This document shows positions 24,860 through 34,144 of a stretch of DNA of 64,000 nt, piece by piece. This DNA comes from a virus. Positions within the stretch are counted from its first letter, which is position 1. Every line of letters begins with the position of its first letter. The position numbers and the translations under genes were made by a program. Under the pieces are notes generated by a model that worked only from the letters and a program-made list of their open reading frames with translations, had not been told where the DNA came from and searched no databases. Location of the stretch: positions 1 to 64,000 of IMG/VR virus record IMGVR_UViG_3300033153_016035; one strand, written 5' to 3'.

Positions 24860-27786
24860 ATGTTCACCGGTATATTTATTTCAGTAAGGTTCACAGTGGC
24901 AAATGTCGGCATTATGTAATGCGCTACGGGAATATTTTTACAATGGGACTTGACGAAAGAATCATACGTTATGTTCATACGACGCCCGCTAATATCAGGT
25001 GCGTTCATATCTATTATAAAACGCCCACTAAGATAATCTAATCTTGTCGCCGGATAGACCCCGGCAACATCCCCGTAAATTCGACCCTCCCCATCCGAGA
25101 ATACTATCTTTTCATAAGGCCCGCCGGACCCTATAAAAGCAGAGAAAGGTGTGTAGAGAAAAAGAGCCGTGGGAGTTACATCTAACCGAAAATCCGGACC
25201 GGAAGCCACTTCCGGGGCCGCCTGGAAAGTCACCTTACCCCGTGAAACCAGAAGGGACGGGTCGTGATAAACAATAGTATTATCGGTGGAAACATTCAGA
25301 CTTTCTCCGTCTATAAGCCCTTTACCATTGTCGTACCCGTTCTTGAAAGTAACCGCTGGTGTCGATAAGTCCTCAAACCAAAATTTTGATCTACCGATAC
25401 CCTCCACCGTTTGGAGCGAAACAAGACTACCTCCCCCGCCGGAGGCTGTACGAACTTCAAATTCAAATTCCTTTTCTAGGCCGTCAGGGGCTGTAAGAAG
25501 GTAGCCAAAGTAATTAACCGGGGTTACGGGCGGTGGCATGGTATTCCAGGTAAGAGAAAAACGGCCCGTTTCGTAATCAATCTCCCCGGTAGCGTCTATA
25601 GTGAAACTCCCATATCCGTCGTCTAAGGCCAAAAGTTGTCCACCGGTTTGTGCTCCATAATTGTCATATCCACCTATAAACGCCACCCGGTTTTTTGCGT
25701 ATGGGAGAAACTCTGTAGGAAGGTACCCGGTTATGGTAAGACCGTCACTTAAACCAACCTGCCGCCGCTGTATCACCGGTGCGAATTCGACCAGGCCGTC
25801 CAGAGTATTTCCCTCATCCACTACTTTAGTTGTGGTATTTTCCATGAATGCGTATATCCGACACTCTGCCGTAACAAATCGTCCACCCTCCGGGGCTGCG
25901 CTAAAATTAGCTACAAAATGCCCCCGGGAATAGCCGATGGTGTTTGTCTTTGTATCATCTATATCACCAACCAGTAAGCCTCCGCCGTCGTCCGTTATAA
26001 CTTGATCCCCATCGGTTATCATGAATGATGTGGGTACCACTGACATGCCGTCGGGCACGGGAAAGTACTCGGAAAATTCTTGTTTACTGTCGTCCCCGAC
26101 CCCAAGGTCTAACTCACTAAACCGGGAACCTTGTACTCGAGTTAAAGTGGACGCGTCAATATGCTCATGATCTTGAATCTTTTCATTTATAAGTGAGAGT
26201 ATCAGGTCGGTGCCTGGGACCACATAAGTGGAATTAAAGTGCTGATATAACTCCTGAGTTACTTTTTCCAGTACGGAAGATACAGTGCGACCAGGCTTTA
26301 AATAGACCTCAGCGTCAATATCAAAGTAGAGTACATCTCCGTCGATTATTTCTAAATAGGTACAAATGGTACGACGGGAGTCAAGATATGACTTGACTCC
26401 TTGTTTTAAGGGGGAACTGGCTGTCGTTATTCTTCCTTGCGCGTCCCTACTCCAAAGCACAATCTGCACCATATTTAATTCTGGAACTCTTTGTTTAAGT
26501 CGCGCTATGGCAAATGACGGAGCGCCATAAATTGCGTCACGGTAGGACATAGCCAGCGTAGTGAAATGCTCTTGAGTTACAGCCTTGTTGTTAGTCTTAG
26601 CAAACCGTGGGGCCATTCTTTTTATACTGTCTAAAGATTCTTCGGGTTCCCCACCGGACCCGGCCTCATTATTATAAGCCCGGACATTTACGGTATTTCC
26701 AGAGGGTAAGTAGCCTTTTACTACAACGTCTATTCCGCCACGTCGCACATTGCCAACAACGCCCCCAGAGACCCTATAATATGCCGCGATTACGGCTCCA
26801 TCAGGTGGTATCTGGCCGTCAGCCCCATCACCAAATCTTATGACCGCCGTACCATCAGCGGCGTAGTTTGCCACAAACCGTCTTTGCGTTGCCGTTATTT
26901 GATACAAAACATCAATAACACTATCTTGTACCGGAGCGGCCCCTTCAACGGAAGCACCGAAGTGGACAAAGGTCTCTCCGTCTTGATTTTTTGTGGCACG
27001 AAATTCTTTTGGGGCGCCCGTGAATTCAACCACAAGTTTCCATAACTCCCCACTTACCATAACGACTATAACATCCTCGTCTGATGGCTCTATGAGGACA
27101 TTAAGGAGTGATAATTGGTACCTTTGGTTATCCAGTCCAGAGCTAAGATAGGTATCCCGACCGTGGCCCGACCCTTCTATGACTAAAAGAGACTCTGTCT
27201 CTTCCCACACCACGTCTAAAATCTCAATTCGTATGGAGTCCTGGAGAATGGTAGTATGAGAAAGCTGAAAATACTGTAAGGCGCTGCCATCTGAAACAAA
27301 CTCCTCCGATAATGTTTCCCCCTGCACAAAGGTTATTATCTCAGTAGACGCTGCATTTGGAAATACAGCACTTCCGGCAGGTATAACATAATCTGAAGCC
27401 GCCTCAAAAGTTAAATTGTCTTCAAGTTGTAACTTTTCCCCTTGTCGTACCGTTATGGGGGCCGTTTGTGGCGGACTTGGGTACAAGGTTATGGGGACAG
27501 AGGCCGAGGTGGTAAGGCGCCTTCTGTATCCAAGTTGTTTAGCTACAGCAATAATGGCCTCCGGCAGAGTGGCCGACTCCAGATAGCAATTGAGTGCTTG
27601 CATATCATAATAAAATGCCCGCTGGGCATGTGCCCAGGCCACCACGTCCACAACCGCCATACCCACTGATGTATCAACAAACTCCTTCCAATCTTTTTCA
27701 AACCGTATCTTTATCCAATTCAAAAGTGCGGTTCTTACGGATTGGAAGTCCCTTTCGACAAAAGAAATTACTGGATCAGAACTCAT
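24856..27786 (-). CDS. Baseplate wedge protein, gpJ/gp6-like
   Basis: 976 aa from the ATG at 27784-27786 (GAGG 5 nt upstream); an earlier in-frame TTG at 27801 overlaps the previous stop and is less likely. The N-terminus (FVDTSVGMAVVDVVAWAHAQ, then 'LPEAIIAVAKQLGYR') is the baseplate J signature, and 'RMAPRFAKTNNKAVTQEHFTTLA' matches the core region. Beyond residue 600 it holds at least three beta modules of the PGS/TG type (ITDGDQVITDDGGG..., GEIDYETGRF, VFSDGEGRIYGD). P2 gpJ is about 300 aa and T4 gp6 about 660, so this is an extended form. It forms the inner ring that changes shape when the tail contracts. Confidence 0.87.
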   Translation of the reverse strand: MSSDPVISFVERDFQSVRTALLNWIKIRFEKDWKEFVDTSVGMAVVDVVAWAHAQRAFYYDMQALNCYLESATLPEAIIAVAKQLGYRRRLTTSASVPITLYPSPPQTAPITVRQGEKLQLEDNLTFEAASDYVIPAGSAVFPNAASTEIITFVQGETLSEEFVSDGSALQYFQLSHTTILQDSIRIEILDVVWEETESLLVIEGSGHGRDTYLSSGLDNQRYQLSLLNVLIEPSDEDVIVVMVSGELWKLVVEFTGAPKEFRATKNQDGETFVHFGASVEGAAPVQDSVIDVLYQITATQRRFVANYAADGTAVIRFGDGADGQIPPDGAVIAAYYRVSGGVVGNVRRGGIDVVVKGYLPSGNTVNVRAYNNEAGSGGEPEESLDSIKRMAPRFAKTNNKAVTQEHFTTLAMSYRDAIYGAPSFAIARLKQRVPELNMVQIVLWSRDAQGRITTASSPLKQGVKSYLDSRRTICTYLEIIDGDVLYFDIDAEVYLKPGRTVSSVLEKVTQELYQHFNSTYVVPGTDLILSLINEKIQDHEHIDASTLTRVQGSRFSELDLGVGDDSKQEFSEYFPVPDGMSVVPTSFMITDGDQVITDDGGGLLVGDIDDTKTNTIGYSRGHFVANFSAAPEGGRFVTAECRIYAFMENTTTKVVDEGNTLDGLVEFAPVIQRRQVGLSDGLTITGYLPTEFLPYAKNRVAFIGGYDNYGAQTGGQLLALDDGYGSFTIDATGEIDYETGRFSLTWNTMPPPVTPVNYFGYLLTAPDGLEKEFEFEVRTASGGGGSLVSLQTVEGIGRSKFWFEDLSTPAVTFKNGYDNGKGLIDGESLNVSTDNTIVYHDPSLLVSRGKVTFQAAPEVASGPDFRLDVTPTALFLYTPFSAFIGSGGPYEKIVFSDGEGRIYGDVAGVYPATRLDYLSGRFIIDMNAPDISGRRMNITYDSFVKSHCKNIPVAHYIMPTFATVNLTEINIPVNI

Positions 27787-27787
27787 A

Positions 27788-28171
27788 TCAACCTCGTACA
27801 AAATCTATAGGTGCTTGCTCTTGCTTCTCATTTACATCATTACGGTCCTGATAACCGATCCAAATGGTGACCTTGTGTTCCCCGTCTTCTCTAGCTATAG
27901 ATACTGACGTTACTTTTATACGGGGCTCCTGGTCCTCTAAATCGTGGATGGCATAGTATAAAATAAGGTTCATTGTGGCATCGTCTAAAGGATCAAATAT
28001 TAACAAGGGGATATACGAACCCAATTCTGGGTTGTACACCACGGTGTTTTTAGGGGTAGACAAAATTATTTGAATGGAAGTTTTTATTGACTCTCTTCGG
28101 GTCTTATCTCCCAGAACCCCCTTCACTGAATTCTTAAATGGGAACGCCGGGCCGGCAAGCTGCATTGTCAT
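27788..28171 (-). CDS. Baseplate wedge protein, gp25/gpW-like
   Basis: 127 aa. The central segment (ESIKTSIQIILSTPKNTVVYNPELGSYIPLLIF) matches the gp25/W family, where the EPR-type core region aligns the sheath start on the baseplate. A second part (NLILYYAIHDLEDQEPRIKVTSV) is also characteristic. The length is normal for the family (about 100-135 aa). It lies between the spike gene and the gpJ-like gene, the standard order in contractile tails. Confidence 0.9.
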   Translation of the reverse strand: MTMQLAGPAFPFKNSVKGVLGDKTRRESIKTSIQIILSTPKNTVVYNPELGSYIPLLIFDPLDDATMNLILYYAIHDLEDQEPRIKVTSVSIAREDGEHKVTIWIGYQDRNDVNEKQEQAPIDFVRG

Positions 28172-29050
28172 TTAACTGCCCTTCGTATTTAAAGTAGTAT
28201 GAACATTGGGCACCGCCACTTGGTTTGGTATAGATGTATTTGTTGGCGCTCCGGGCCCCGGGAAATGGTCATGCGTATGGGTGTTGAACAAAAGTAAAAA
28301 CGCTTCGTTACAAAGTTTTTGGGCACTGGCTACTTCACCTAAAATTACACTTGTGGACAGGAGGTGTACCGCCGTCGTCGCTGCCACAGTCGCAAGACCG
28401 GTAATCACCATAGAAAGCCCCGCCATAGCAGAAATAGCCACAGCACCAAGACCTGTCAATATAAGGGCCGTTGCGGCTTTAAGTGTCATGGTGGCGGCAG
28501 TTTCCATTAAAATGTTACCGGTCACCATTTCTACACGCTCTCCCGCGACTACTTGATGGTCATTGCCCGCGATTGAGGCTCTATAATCCCCTAAAAAGTT
28601 TGACTCCGCGACCAGGTCTTTGGGGTTTAAAATAATAGATTGCCCCGCAGCATCTTCTAACTTTATGTAGGGGGCGTTCTCAAGGTCTGACAGTAACACC
28701 TTTTGCCCTCCGGGGGTTTTTATTACAAAAGTTTGAGGACGGCCTGTTGTGTAATCATGCTCATCAATTTTATCACCGGTACCAAACCACCCACCGAGCC
28801 ACACCGGATGGTCCGACTGCTCTTGGTAGAACATTATCCATACGCCGGAACCAATTTCCGGTAGCATAATAAACCCCGAGTTTTTATTTGCCACCGGAGC
28901 GCATGGAAAGGCCCAAGGGAGATCTCCGTCAGGTATCCTATGCTCCGAGTCCTTAGACCCAAAATGGGTCGTTCTAACCCGCAGGCGTCCCTCCCGTAGG
29001 GGGTCACGGTTATCCACTACAATGCCTGGCCACAACCCGCTAAAACTCAT
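28172..29050 (-). CDS. Baseplate spike protein, gpV-like
   Basis: 292 aa. Residues 1-95 form the OB-fold of gpV/gp5 (WPGIVVDNRDPLREGRLRVRT ... GSGVWIMFYQEQSDHPVWLGGWFG). The rest is repetitive and beta-rich, as expected for a triple beta-helix needle. Near residues 250-265 is a His cluster (NTHTHDHFPGPG) like the HxH metal site at the tip of P2-type spikes. The protein would pierce the outer membrane. There is no lysozyme domain, unlike T4 gp5. The ATG overlaps the hub gene stop. Confidence 0.9.
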   Translation of the reverse strand: MSFSGLWPGIVVDNRDPLREGRLRVRTTHFGSKDSEHRIPDGDLPWAFPCAPVANKNSGFIMLPEIGSGVWIMFYQEQSDHPVWLGGWFGTGDKIDEHDYTTGRPQTFVIKTPGGQKVLLSDLENAPYIKLEDAAGQSIILNPKDLVAESNFLGDYRASIAGNDHQVVAGERVEMVTGNILMETAATMTLKAATALILTGLGAVAISAMAGLSMVITGLATVAATTAVHLLSTSVILGEVASAQKLCNEAFLLLFNTHTHDHFPGPGAPTNTSIPNQVAVPNVHTTLNTKGS

Positions 29051-30282
29051 ATGAAAAAATCCTTTAAACGCTGCGCTACCAAAGTCAGTCGATCTGGATC
29101 CACTGGATTTTGAGAGGTGTATTTATCAATAGAGGTCAACCTGGAAAGGTTGGCCCCACCGGCTTTATTAGCTCCGTAATTGAAGGTACGACGAAAGCCG
29201 CCTATCATAGTATTTAAGGGCTCGGATGTCTGCGCACCGCCTGCGCCCTGCACTGGAACTGTTCGGTATGTATGTACAACCTCATAGACGGGGTATTTGC
29301 CATTAAGTACCGAGGTGGTTTTATCTGGATCTATAATCTTCAGGTCGACGATATCTCCAGGTTTTAAAGTCATGTCCCCCGAAAGTGACCCTTGGAATGA
29401 GAAATATCTGGACGTGGTCATAACCCAATGTGCCAGGCCTTCTTCTATTAACGAAGCATTGTCTTGGCCCGAATAGATAAAAAATCTACGGCCACTAGTA
29501 AACGGGCGCGGTAGCCTGCCAGCCAGGTTTGGTATAACCGAGTCCCCTATACTAACCTCCAGAAACCTTTTGTTTTGAATATCAAACCCTTTTAAGACCG
29601 CAGAAGCACCCCCCAAAAAGTCAATCTCCCGCCCATAGGCACGAAACTCCACGCTGTCTAATCTATCATCTGAAGTTCCTATGCCAAATGATCGAACCGC
29701 CGGTTTACTAAATTGCAGCGGCTCCAGACTCAACGTCTTATTGTCAACGTAAAGCCACACCGCACGATGGCCTGAAGGTGATACAATTTCCTGGCAGATA
29801 CGTCGGAGGAAGGTCCAGTCATCCTCACCCAATTGATACCACGTCCCCCTTGTTGTAACATCGGTTTTGGTCTTTAATCCGTATTTATGCGCTATTTCCC
29901 CCAGGATCTCTGCCACATCAGCCCCTATAAAAGAACGCCACCGCGCCACTTCGCGCATCTCCGAAGCAAGTGTACTTCCCCAGACTTTTATGAGTGGCAG
30001 AGATCCGGTGTAAAATAAGGAAGATTTATTTATAGTGACCAATTTCCATCCCGTACTAATTTCTTTTTTATCCCGGGTAAAAGAAAATCTAAGTTCTCGG
30101 GTTCCCGTCTCAAACATAAAATCTTCTTCGTCGTTTAGCTTTTTAGCCTGTAATTCTAATTTCCAGTCCATAGTGCCGGTGAGGAGAGAATCTTTTATCG
30201 TCAAGGCGGTCACCTTCTCCGTCAGATCTAGCGTGGTGGCACCTTGCCTTATCTCAATTTTTGTTGTGGTAACCTTACCCAT
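29047..30282 (-). CDS. Baseplate hub protein, gpD/gp27-like
   Basis: 411 aa. It resembles gpD-type hubs: two beta-barrel regions, the first around residues 1-110 and the second after 'EILGEIAHKYGLKTKTDVTTRGTWYQLGEDDWTFLRRICQ' (about 140-185), the typical late-control gene D core. A trimer of this protein joins the spike to the tail tube. It overlaps the spike gene by 4 nt and starts 8 nt inside the gp53-like gene. Confidence 0.85.
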   Translation of the reverse strand: MGKVTTTKIEIRQGATTLDLTEKVTALTIKDSLLTGTMDWKLELQAKKLNDEEDFMFETGTRELRFSFTRDKKEISTGWKLVTINKSSLFYTGSLPLIKVWGSTLASEMREVARWRSFIGADVAEILGEIAHKYGLKTKTDVTTRGTWYQLGEDDWTFLRRICQEIVSPSGHRAVWLYVDNKTLSLEPLQFSKPAVRSFGIGTSDDRLDSVEFRAYGREIDFLGGASAVLKGFDIQNKRFLEVSIGDSVIPNLAGRLPRPFTSGRRFFIYSGQDNASLIEEGLAHWVMTTSRYFSFQGSLSGDMTLKPGDIVDLKIIDPDKTTSVLNGKYPVYEVVHTYRTVPVQGAGGAQTSEPLNTMIGGFRRTFNYGANKAGGANLSRLTSIDKYTSQNPVDPDRLTLVAQRLKDFFI

Positions 30283-30613
30283 AATTTTCTACCTCAGAGG
30301 TGTCGGACAGTGCGGCTATGATGTTTTCCAGTTTTGGGATCGTGAGTTTTAAACCGGCAACTACTTCGTCCGGTGGATGCCTAATATTATTAACGGTAGC
30401 TATGGCCCAAAACAAACTTCTGTCATCATATTCCTCCGCAGCTAGGAGATCTAGTTGCCCAACTTGGTGCTCTGCAACCGTAATAATCTGTTCGTCACCA
30501 TCCAATTTGATCTCGGGCCTGTTCCAGACACCAAAGAAAGTTTTACCCCCGTCAGTATACAGCGGGTTTTTCTTGAATCGACTAACAAAAGGTAAATAGA
30601 CTTCGACTTTCAT
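30275..30613 (-). CDS. Baseplate wedge protein, gp53/LysM-like
   Basis: 112 aa from the ATG at 30611-30613, which overlaps the upstream stop (ATGA) after a GGGAG site; an in-frame TTG at 30634 is less likely. 'EYDDRSLFWAIATVNNIRHPPDEVVAGLKLTIPKLENI' is the gp53/LysM-type pattern (D-x-SLFWAIA, N-x-I, P, G-x-x-L-x-IP). In T4-like tails gp53 clamps baseplate wedges together. Confidence 0.78.
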   Translation of the reverse strand: MKVEVYLPFVSRFKKNPLYTDGGKTFFGVWNRPEIKLDGDEQIITVAEHQVGQLDLLAAEEYDDRSLFWAIATVNNIRHPPDEVVAGLKLTIPKLENIIAALSDTSEVENYG

Positions 30614-31278
30614 TTGAAAAAGCTCCCTATCCAACTGTTCCTCAGACGGTTACGAAAAGCCTTTACACCGTCAATTACCGGAGGGGTGCTACGACTTGCC
30701 GCTCCCACAATATCATGATAGTCCGGATAAAACTTTACTATTCTCCGTATAATCAAAGACACCTGGCATTTGTAGGGGCGTGCCGATTCCGGGTGAAACG
30801 GTGGGAGCCAACTAACCGTATAATTGTCGACGACCCCCTCAATGTGGAGGAAACGACCGATGGTAACCAATATCCTGGGAGGTTGTCCTTTTATAATTCC
30901 TGATTTCCTCTCGGCTTGGGTACGCGGTCTTTTAGGTTTTGGAAAACACAACGCCTGCAACCACCGTGCTTTTTTTTCTAGGGCTTGTAGTTCGGCATCT
31001 AAATTGACTGCGGTTTGCCCCGGATTATTATTTTTATTTTCCTCTACCGTCTCTAATTTAAAAAGGCCCGCAACGTAGGTTAACTGAAGGTTAAAGCTGT
31101 CAAAACTACCCTTTAGCCAGTAGGCGGTATTCACTGCGGTGGCCCGACCGCCTCTACTTCTCCATACGGGAGAGTAGCCCTCATCCAAAGAATCAGGAAA
31201 GGATTCAAAGAGTAGCCTTTCTTTAGGATTATCTTTTATGGCTATAGAACATTGTAGGGGTGGTCCCGGTCTTGACAT
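30610..31278 (-). CDS. Baseplate/tail-tube-initiator type protein
   Basis: 222 aa. The N-terminal part ('LLFESFPDSLDEGYSPVWRSRGGRATAVNTAYWLKGSFDSFNLQLTYVAG') resembles the tube-protein N-domain of contractile injection systems, with a charged 110-140 segment and a C-terminal strand ('ILVTIGRFLHIEGVVDNYTVSW'). Its place between the tape measure and the LysM-like gene fits a hub or tube-initiation role (similar to gp48/gp54 or gpU-type proteins). The family is tentative. Confidence 0.65.
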   Translation of the reverse strand: MSRPGPPLQCSIAIKDNPKERLLFESFPDSLDEGYSPVWRSRGGRATAVNTAYWLKGSFDSFNLQLTYVAGLFKLETVEENKNNNPGQTAVNLDAELQALEKKARWLQALCFPKPKRPRTQAERKSGIIKGQPPRILVTIGRFLHIEGVVDNYTVSWLPPFHPESARPYKCQVSLIIRRIVKFYPDYHDIVGAASRSTPPVIDGVKAFRNRLRNSWIGSFFK

Positions 31279-33938
31279 TATATAAATCCTAATAAACCAA
31301 AGTCTAAAGCGTGTTGTTGGATGGGCTCTTCCTTCTTTTGCATTTCACCACTTATTTGCCCTAAAAAAGCATTTATGGTTTGAAGGGCTTGAACAATCTC
31401 CCCACCATGTTCCGTTTGTACGGCGGAGGGAAAACTAATTCCCTTAACAGCAGCAAGTATGGAGGCCCCATGCGACGTTTGTACTACAGAGGGGAGTGCG
31501 GTGGTTTCCGGACCTTGTACCTCAATCAGCGACGGGAGCAGTCTTTGTAGTATATCAGATTTAAGTGGGAGGATTGCTTCTGGTCCGGCTTCCCCAACAG
31601 TTGCAAGAGTCTCACCGGTCACAATTCCCCCCTTAGCAAAGCGTACATCTGGCACACTAACTCCCAGAATAGAACCAAGAGTTCCACCAGGTATTGCGGG
31701 CGGATCCCAGCCTAAAATGGCTTTTATCGGCAACAGCATAGCGTTTATCGCAGCTTCTAGGAGCTTTAAGGGTATAGATATGAGGGAGTAAATCCAATCC
31801 CAAGCACCTTTAAGTGCGTGTCCTATTTCCTTTAAACCCAAAAACGCTATAACCCGCATAAAAAAGCTGGAAATAGTGTCCCACAAACCCGCCAGGATGC
31901 CTTCTATTGTACTAATTATCCAGGAAAAGGCATTAAATACCAATTTCGGGAGGTCGGTTATAAAACTCCATAACCTCTTAAAGACGCTTTCTATAGTACT
32001 AATTACCCATGAGAATGCGTCAGCTATAAGTCGTGGGAATGCTGTTATAAAGTTAAAAGCTGTAGAAAATACCGTTACAACTAGAGCAACGGCGGCGGCC
32101 AAGACACTCAGATACCAACTGGCTATTTTTGCACCAAGAATCATAGACTTTATCATGATTGGGCCGAAAAGATATGTCAGGAAAAACCCCATCATTTGTA
32201 CCATTAGTTTGATAATAGGCATAAGAGCCACCGCTAATTCACCTAAAGCTTTTACCATCTCTATAATTGCGGGCACCATCGGTGGCAATAATTGCTTAAC
32301 CAAATCTATAAAAATGCCCACCATCAATCCCAGCACAATCATGTACACTGGAAGAAGCTCCTTTATTACTGTGAATATGGCCTCAATTAAGGGCTTCAAG
32401 GCGGTTACAAGAGTAATTACAACGGGTATAAGCATATCAAAAAGCTTTATGAGCGTAGGCAATAACAACTTTACGAAGTCCATAACCATGTCGACAAGTA
32501 CTTGAAAGAGCTGCATTAGCGATGGGAGCAGTGCTGTTAGTGTTTTACCAATAACCTGACCTATTATTTTACCTACTTTGGCCAGGACGGTCACCAGAGA
32601 AGTAAGCATACCCTTAAAACCACTCCCTTCCGACATGAGCCCCTGAATTATCTTCAAGACATCTTTCAGGACAGAAGCAGACATATTTATAAGAGGCACA
32701 AGTACGGTTTGTATTATGGGTACGAGTTCTATAATAATTTCATTTAAAACATTGGAAATTGGGGTCATGACAGCTATCAGGCTATCTTGAAGAATTTCCC
32801 AGAAATCCCAGAAGTCGCCTAATACATTACTAACTATGGAAACAAGTGCCATAGCCCCGGTAATTTTAAAGGTAAATGAAGTCATCCTTTTTAGGGCCCG
32901 CAGAGCTGTGGAAACGCCGGTTATCTTTCCGAGGAATTTGCCCGCGTTGGTTATATTTGTTTTGAGTTGGGCACCAAAGTTTTTTAAAGCTTTCCAACCA
33001 CCTTCTATTTTTAACTGGACGTCCTTTATGGTTTTTACAATCTTGGTGCCGTAGTCACTCACCTTATCATATGTATCTTTAATGGTCTGCGGGAGTCCCA
33101 GGGCTAAACTGGTGACCTTCATAACACCCGCTTCCGCTGCAAGCCAGGGGCCTTGAAGGGCTTTTGTAAGGGGAGATTGATTTTTAAAGAACTCTGATCG
33201 GATCTGGGCGTAACTATCTCGCAAAATCTTTGGAATCTCCGTTGCCAGTCCCAAAAATCCCTTTTGCTTTACCTCCTCGCCAAAACCCTTGAACGTGTCC
33301 ATGAGTCCTTGCACTTGCGTAGTCGCCCAACCCATAACACTTTCAGTATGTTTTTTTAGGAATTCTGACGAGGAGGTTGCTATACGCTCCACCACTTCCG
33401 TTACTTTTGGATAGGTTCTTTTTATGTCATCTACCAGCTCATTGGTCTTTATCTTGACGGAGTCAAACGCGGGCACAACCGCGTCGTAAAATGTGGTACC
33501 TAGCTGAGTAATCTCTTCCTTACTATCTGTAATAAACCCAGCCGTGACTTTAGATATATCAGAATAGGCACCCCCGAGTGCTTGACCCATCCCCTCAAAT
33601 TGATTTTTAACGGGGTCAAGTACATTTTCAGATAATTTACCAACCACCAAGTCCTTCTGTTTTGTCAGAAAGTCACCGGCGGTATTAGTCCATGATTTTA
33701 AACTAAGGGTAGTATCAGCCAAACCGGCGTCTACAGTCGCTTTGTACGACTGCATTGTGGTGTTAAAGCCTTCGAGTGTATTATTTATACTGGTTTTTAA
33801 ACCATCCAGAGACTTTTGTACACTTTCTGTTATGGCTTTCGCGGCCTGTTCAACACCACCGACTTCTTTTTCAAAGTCTTTTACACCGGCAGTCTTAAAC
33901 TGCATTTGTAGTGTATCTACTGTCGACGTGCCAGCCAA
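31278..33938 (-). CDS. Tape measure protein
   Basis: 886 aa from a TTG with GAGGG upstream. The N-terminal 350 residues are helical and charged. About residues 350-720 are long hydrophobic, helix-forming stretches (ALVTVLAKVGKIIGQVIGKTL, LAVALMPIIKLMVQMMGFFL), typical of tape measures. The C-terminus has 'FAKGGIVTGETLATVGEAGPEAILPL', a hallmark of the group. It sets tail length and is ejected into the cell. At 886 aa, the tail should be short to medium (about 130 nm at 0.15 nm per residue, an inference). It follows the chaperone genes in the normal order. Confidence 0.92.
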   Translation of the reverse strand: MAGTSTVDTLQMQFKTAGVKDFEKEVGGVEQAAKAITESVQKSLDGLKTSINNTLEGFNTTMQSYKATVDAGLADTTLSLKSWTNTAGDFLTKQKDLVVGKLSENVLDPVKNQFEGMGQALGGAYSDISKVTAGFITDSKEEITQLGTTFYDAVVPAFDSVKIKTNELVDDIKRTYPKVTEVVERIATSSSEFLKKHTESVMGWATTQVQGLMDTFKGFGEEVKQKGFLGLATEIPKILRDSYAQIRSEFFKNQSPLTKALQGPWLAAEAGVMKVTSLALGLPQTIKDTYDKVSDYGTKIVKTIKDVQLKIEGGWKALKNFGAQLKTNITNAGKFLGKITGVSTALRALKRMTSFTFKITGAMALVSIVSNVLGDFWDFWEILQDSLIAVMTPISNVLNEIIIELVPIIQTVLVPLINMSASVLKDVLKIIQGLMSEGSGFKGMLTSLVTVLAKVGKIIGQVIGKTLTALLPSLMQLFQVLVDMVMDFVKLLLPTLIKLFDMLIPVVITLVTALKPLIEAIFTVIKELLPVYMIVLGLMVGIFIDLVKQLLPPMVPAIIEMVKALGELAVALMPIIKLMVQMMGFFLTYLFGPIMIKSMILGAKIASWYLSVLAAAVALVVTVFSTAFNFITAFPRLIADAFSWVISTIESVFKRLWSFITDLPKLVFNAFSWIISTIEGILAGLWDTISSFFMRVIAFLGLKEIGHALKGAWDWIYSLISIPLKLLEAAINAMLLPIKAILGWDPPAIPGGTLGSILGVSVPDVRFAKGGIVTGETLATVGEAGPEAILPLKSDILQRLLPSLIEVQGPETTALPSVVQTSHGASILAAVKGISFPSAVQTEHGGEIVQALQTINAFLGQISGEMQKKEEPIQQHALDFGLLGFI

Positions 33939-33948
33939 TTCACTACCC

Positions 33949-34119
33949 TCATTTCTTTGATCTTAGAGCACCAAGTTTGGACTGCATTTCCTGCTCTAGC
34001 CGCTCATGCTCTTTACGTAAGTTGTCCTGGTGTTTTCTAAACCTCTCGCAGAAATCATGTCTCTGCCAGTGAACCATTTGTCCCCATTCTTGGAACGTAC
34101 GTTTTGCGTACACCATCAT
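33949..34119 (-). CDS. Small tail-assembly protein, or frameshift extension of the upstream gene
   Basis: 56 aa if read from the ATG at 34117-34119, which has only a poor ribosome site. The same frame is open back to 34260, 116 nt into the upstream gene. It is entirely helical and charged, with 'TFQEWGQMVHWQRHDFCERFRKHQDNLRKEHERLEQEM'. In many phages the gene just before the tape measure is made by a programmed frameshift from the upstream chaperone gene. Here a +1 (or -2) shift would be required. Whether it is a separate product or a fusion is unresolved. Confidence 0.6.
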   Translation of the reverse strand: MMVYAKRTFQEWGQMVHWQRHDFCERFRKHQDNLRKEHERLEQEMQSKLGALRSKK

Positions 34120-34144
34120 ATTAAAACGTTGTTCTCTTAGATCA

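Noticed and set aside
31876-32505. Plus-strand open frame of 209 codons
   Set aside because: It mirrors the tape measure gene, whose hydrophobic codons give long open antisense frames; composition is repetitive Ile/Thr/Asn.
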